DNA from: VXOI01 sp965261945
GTDB taxonomy: Bacteria > Chloroflexota > Dehalococcoidia > Lucifugimonadales > UBA3495
Length of the DNA stretch: 64,000 nt
Direction: 5' to 3'
Assembly (NCBI GenBank): GCA_965261945.1
Contig: CBDHEF010000001.1
Span: 124,001-188,000 of the forward strand
Positions 63,052-64,000 of the stretch are shown here, one piece after another. Made by a program: the position numbers and the translations under genes. Every line of letters starts with the position of its first letter. Position 1 is the stretch's first letter. The notes beneath the pieces were generated by a model. The model was given only the letters and a program-made list of their open reading frames with translations, was not told where the DNA came from and did not search any database.

Positions 63052-63072
63052 CCCTCTCCCTCTGGGAGAGGG
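63052..63072. repeat. CCCTCTCCC-TCT-GGGAGAGGG palindrome
   Basis: Nine-base perfect arms right next to element C; a member of the family at 2360. Confidence 0.8.
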
Positions 63073-63129
63073 AATTTGTCATGTACCCCTTTCATCGACA
63101 GTGGGGATTCGCGTCAACCCCTCAAATGG

Positions 63130-63165
63130 CAAGAGGGGGAGTCTCCATGGAGACTCCCCCTCTTG
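63130..63165. terminator. Perfect 36-bp palindrome after the acyl-CoA dehydrogenase gene
   Basis: CAAGAGGGGGAGTCTCCA and its exact complement, with no loop. It lies 29 bases past the stop of the minus-strand gene. No T-tract follows on the minus strand, so it may be a processing or attenuation hairpin rather than a classic terminator. Confidence 0.5.
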
Positions 63166-63193
63166 AAATTGGCCCCATTGTTACACAGCCGCG

Positions 63194-64000
63194 CTAAATC
63201 TGGTACTCCGGGCGGCGCAGCAGTTGGCGGGCTATGACCAGGCGCATGACCTCGTTGGTGCCTTCGCCGATTATCATCAGGGGGGCGTCTCGGTAGTAGC
63301 GTTCCACCGGGGATTCCTTGATGAAGCCGTAGCCGCCGTGGATGCGCATGGCCTCCATTGTAACCTCGCCGCAGACCTCGCTGGCGAACAGCTTGGCCAT
63401 GCCCGACTCCAGGTCAATGCGCCCGCCTTCGTCCTTCTTGGCGGCGGCGTCGTAGACCAGCAGCCGCGACGCCTGTATCTTCGTCGCCATATCCGCCAGC
63501 TTGAGCTGGATGGCCTGATGCTCGGCGATGGGCTTGCCGAAGGTCTGGCGCTGCTGCGCGTAGCGGATGGAGGCGTTGAAGGCGGCCTGAGCCACGCCGA
63601 CGGCGCGGGCGGCGACGTTGATGCGTCCGGTTTCCAGCCCGCTCATCACGTGGCCGAAACCCACGCCCTCCTGCTCGCCGATCAGGTTGTCGGCAGGGAT
63701 GGCGTAGTTGTTGAAGTTCAGCTCGACGGTGTCCAGCCCGCGGTAGCCCAGCTTGTCCAGATCGCGGCCCACCTCGAAGCCGGAACCGGGCTCGCCCCTT
63801 TCCATCACGAAGGCGCTCAGCCCCCGGTGGCGCGGCTCGGCCTCGCGGTCGGTGCGGGCCAGCAGGCAGAACATATCGCCGTACCGCCCGTTGGTGATGA
63901 ACATCTTGGAGCCGTTGATGATGTATTCCTCGCCGTCCTTGGTGGCGGTGGTCTGGAGGTTGGCGACGTCGGTGCCGCCGCCCGGTTCCGTCAGCGCCAG
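63194..64000 (-). CDS. Acyl-CoA dehydrogenase, C-terminal part (5' end outside window)
   Basis: 269 residues seen; the frame is open to base 64000. It starts at LALTEPGGGTDVANLQTTAT, the FAD-binding 'TEP..GSD' block, then YIINGSKMFITNGRYGDMFC, and ends in the helical domain: GRINVAARAVGVAQAAFNAS, RQTFGKPIAEHQAIQLKLAD, MRIHGGYGFIKESPVERYYR, DAPLMIIGEGTNEVMRLVIA. The last contains the catalytic-region 'IYEGT' variant IGEGT, so the usual Glu is present. It dehydrogenates acyl-CoA in beta-oxidation or amino-acid degradation, and passes electrons to ETF. Confidence 0.94.
   Translation of the reverse strand: MALTEPGGGTDVANLQTTATKDGEEYIINGSKMFITNGRYGDMFCLLARTDREAEPRHRGLSAFVMERGEPGSGFEVGRDLDKLGYRGLDTVELNFNNYAIPADNLIGEQEGVGFGHVMSGLETGRINVAARAVGVAQAAFNASIRYAQQRQTFGKPIAEHQAIQLKLADMATKIQASRLLVYDAAAKKDEGGRIDLESGMAKLFASEVCGEVTMEAMRIHGGYGFIKESPVERYYRDAPLMIIGEGTNEVMRLVIARQLLRRPEYQI

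Overview
The window is a GC-rich (about 60 percent or higher by eye) bacterial chromosome segment, cut at both ends: the homoserine kinase gene enters from the left and an acyl-CoA dehydrogenase gene runs off the right. Gene content suggests a free-living bacterium of the Chloroflexota, perhaps near SAR202/Dehalococcoidia. Pointers are DUF1800/DUF1501/NHL proteins, LLM flavin oxidoreductase, CoxL/CoxM-type molybdenum hydroxylase remains, hopanoid genes, a long acidic extension on ribosomal protein L19, and very frequent short palindromic repeats. That assignment is an inference; no rRNA is present.

Layout. 0-8 kb: thrB and lysC (aspartate pathway), a glycosyltransferase, a TPR protein with a frameshifted acidic tail, polyamine genes speD-speE, and a 699-residue three-domain fusion (DapA-like, MfnB-like, TusA-like). 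8-14 kb: two PaREP1/HEPN-like paralogues, acs, an Abi-like gene split by a 183-bp element, an MFS transporter and a DCC-family thiol protein. 14-19 kb: tRNA-Val(GAC), rplS, priA (with a palindromic insert in frame) and an MBL-fold hydrolase. 19-26 kb: a VOC protein, a likely selenoprotein of the GrdB family (in-frame TGA followed by a SECIS-like hairpin), broken accessory genes, cobB-cobO and a frameshifted AlbA-type gene. 26-39 kb: M16 peptidase, rph, comEA-comEC, ilvE, plsY, an LLM oxidoreductase and a lipoprotein with a duplicated six-cysteine domain.

39-49 kb: a minus-strand hopanoid operon running polyprenyl synthase, hpnH, hpnG, hpnA, shc, yjbQ, squalene/phytoene synthase, an epimerase and a nucleoside hydrolase. 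It has a near-consensus promoter, a candidate operator and a triple 22-bp repeat in its leader. 49-56 kb: a large glycosyltransferase with a zinc ribbon, then DUF1800-DUF1501-NHL behind a near-perfect sigma-70 promoter with a GTA-N8-TAC dyad at the start site. 56-64 kb: small proteins, a MoaB/MogA protein, a HIT protein, enoyl-CoA hydratase, and a decayed CoxM/CoxL locus mixed with toxin-antitoxin remnants.

Three families of non-autonomous, TA-flanked inverted-repeat elements (one with three copies) and several families of short palindromes are spread through the window. Several frame breaks lie in homopolymers, so some could be assembly errors rather than real decay.
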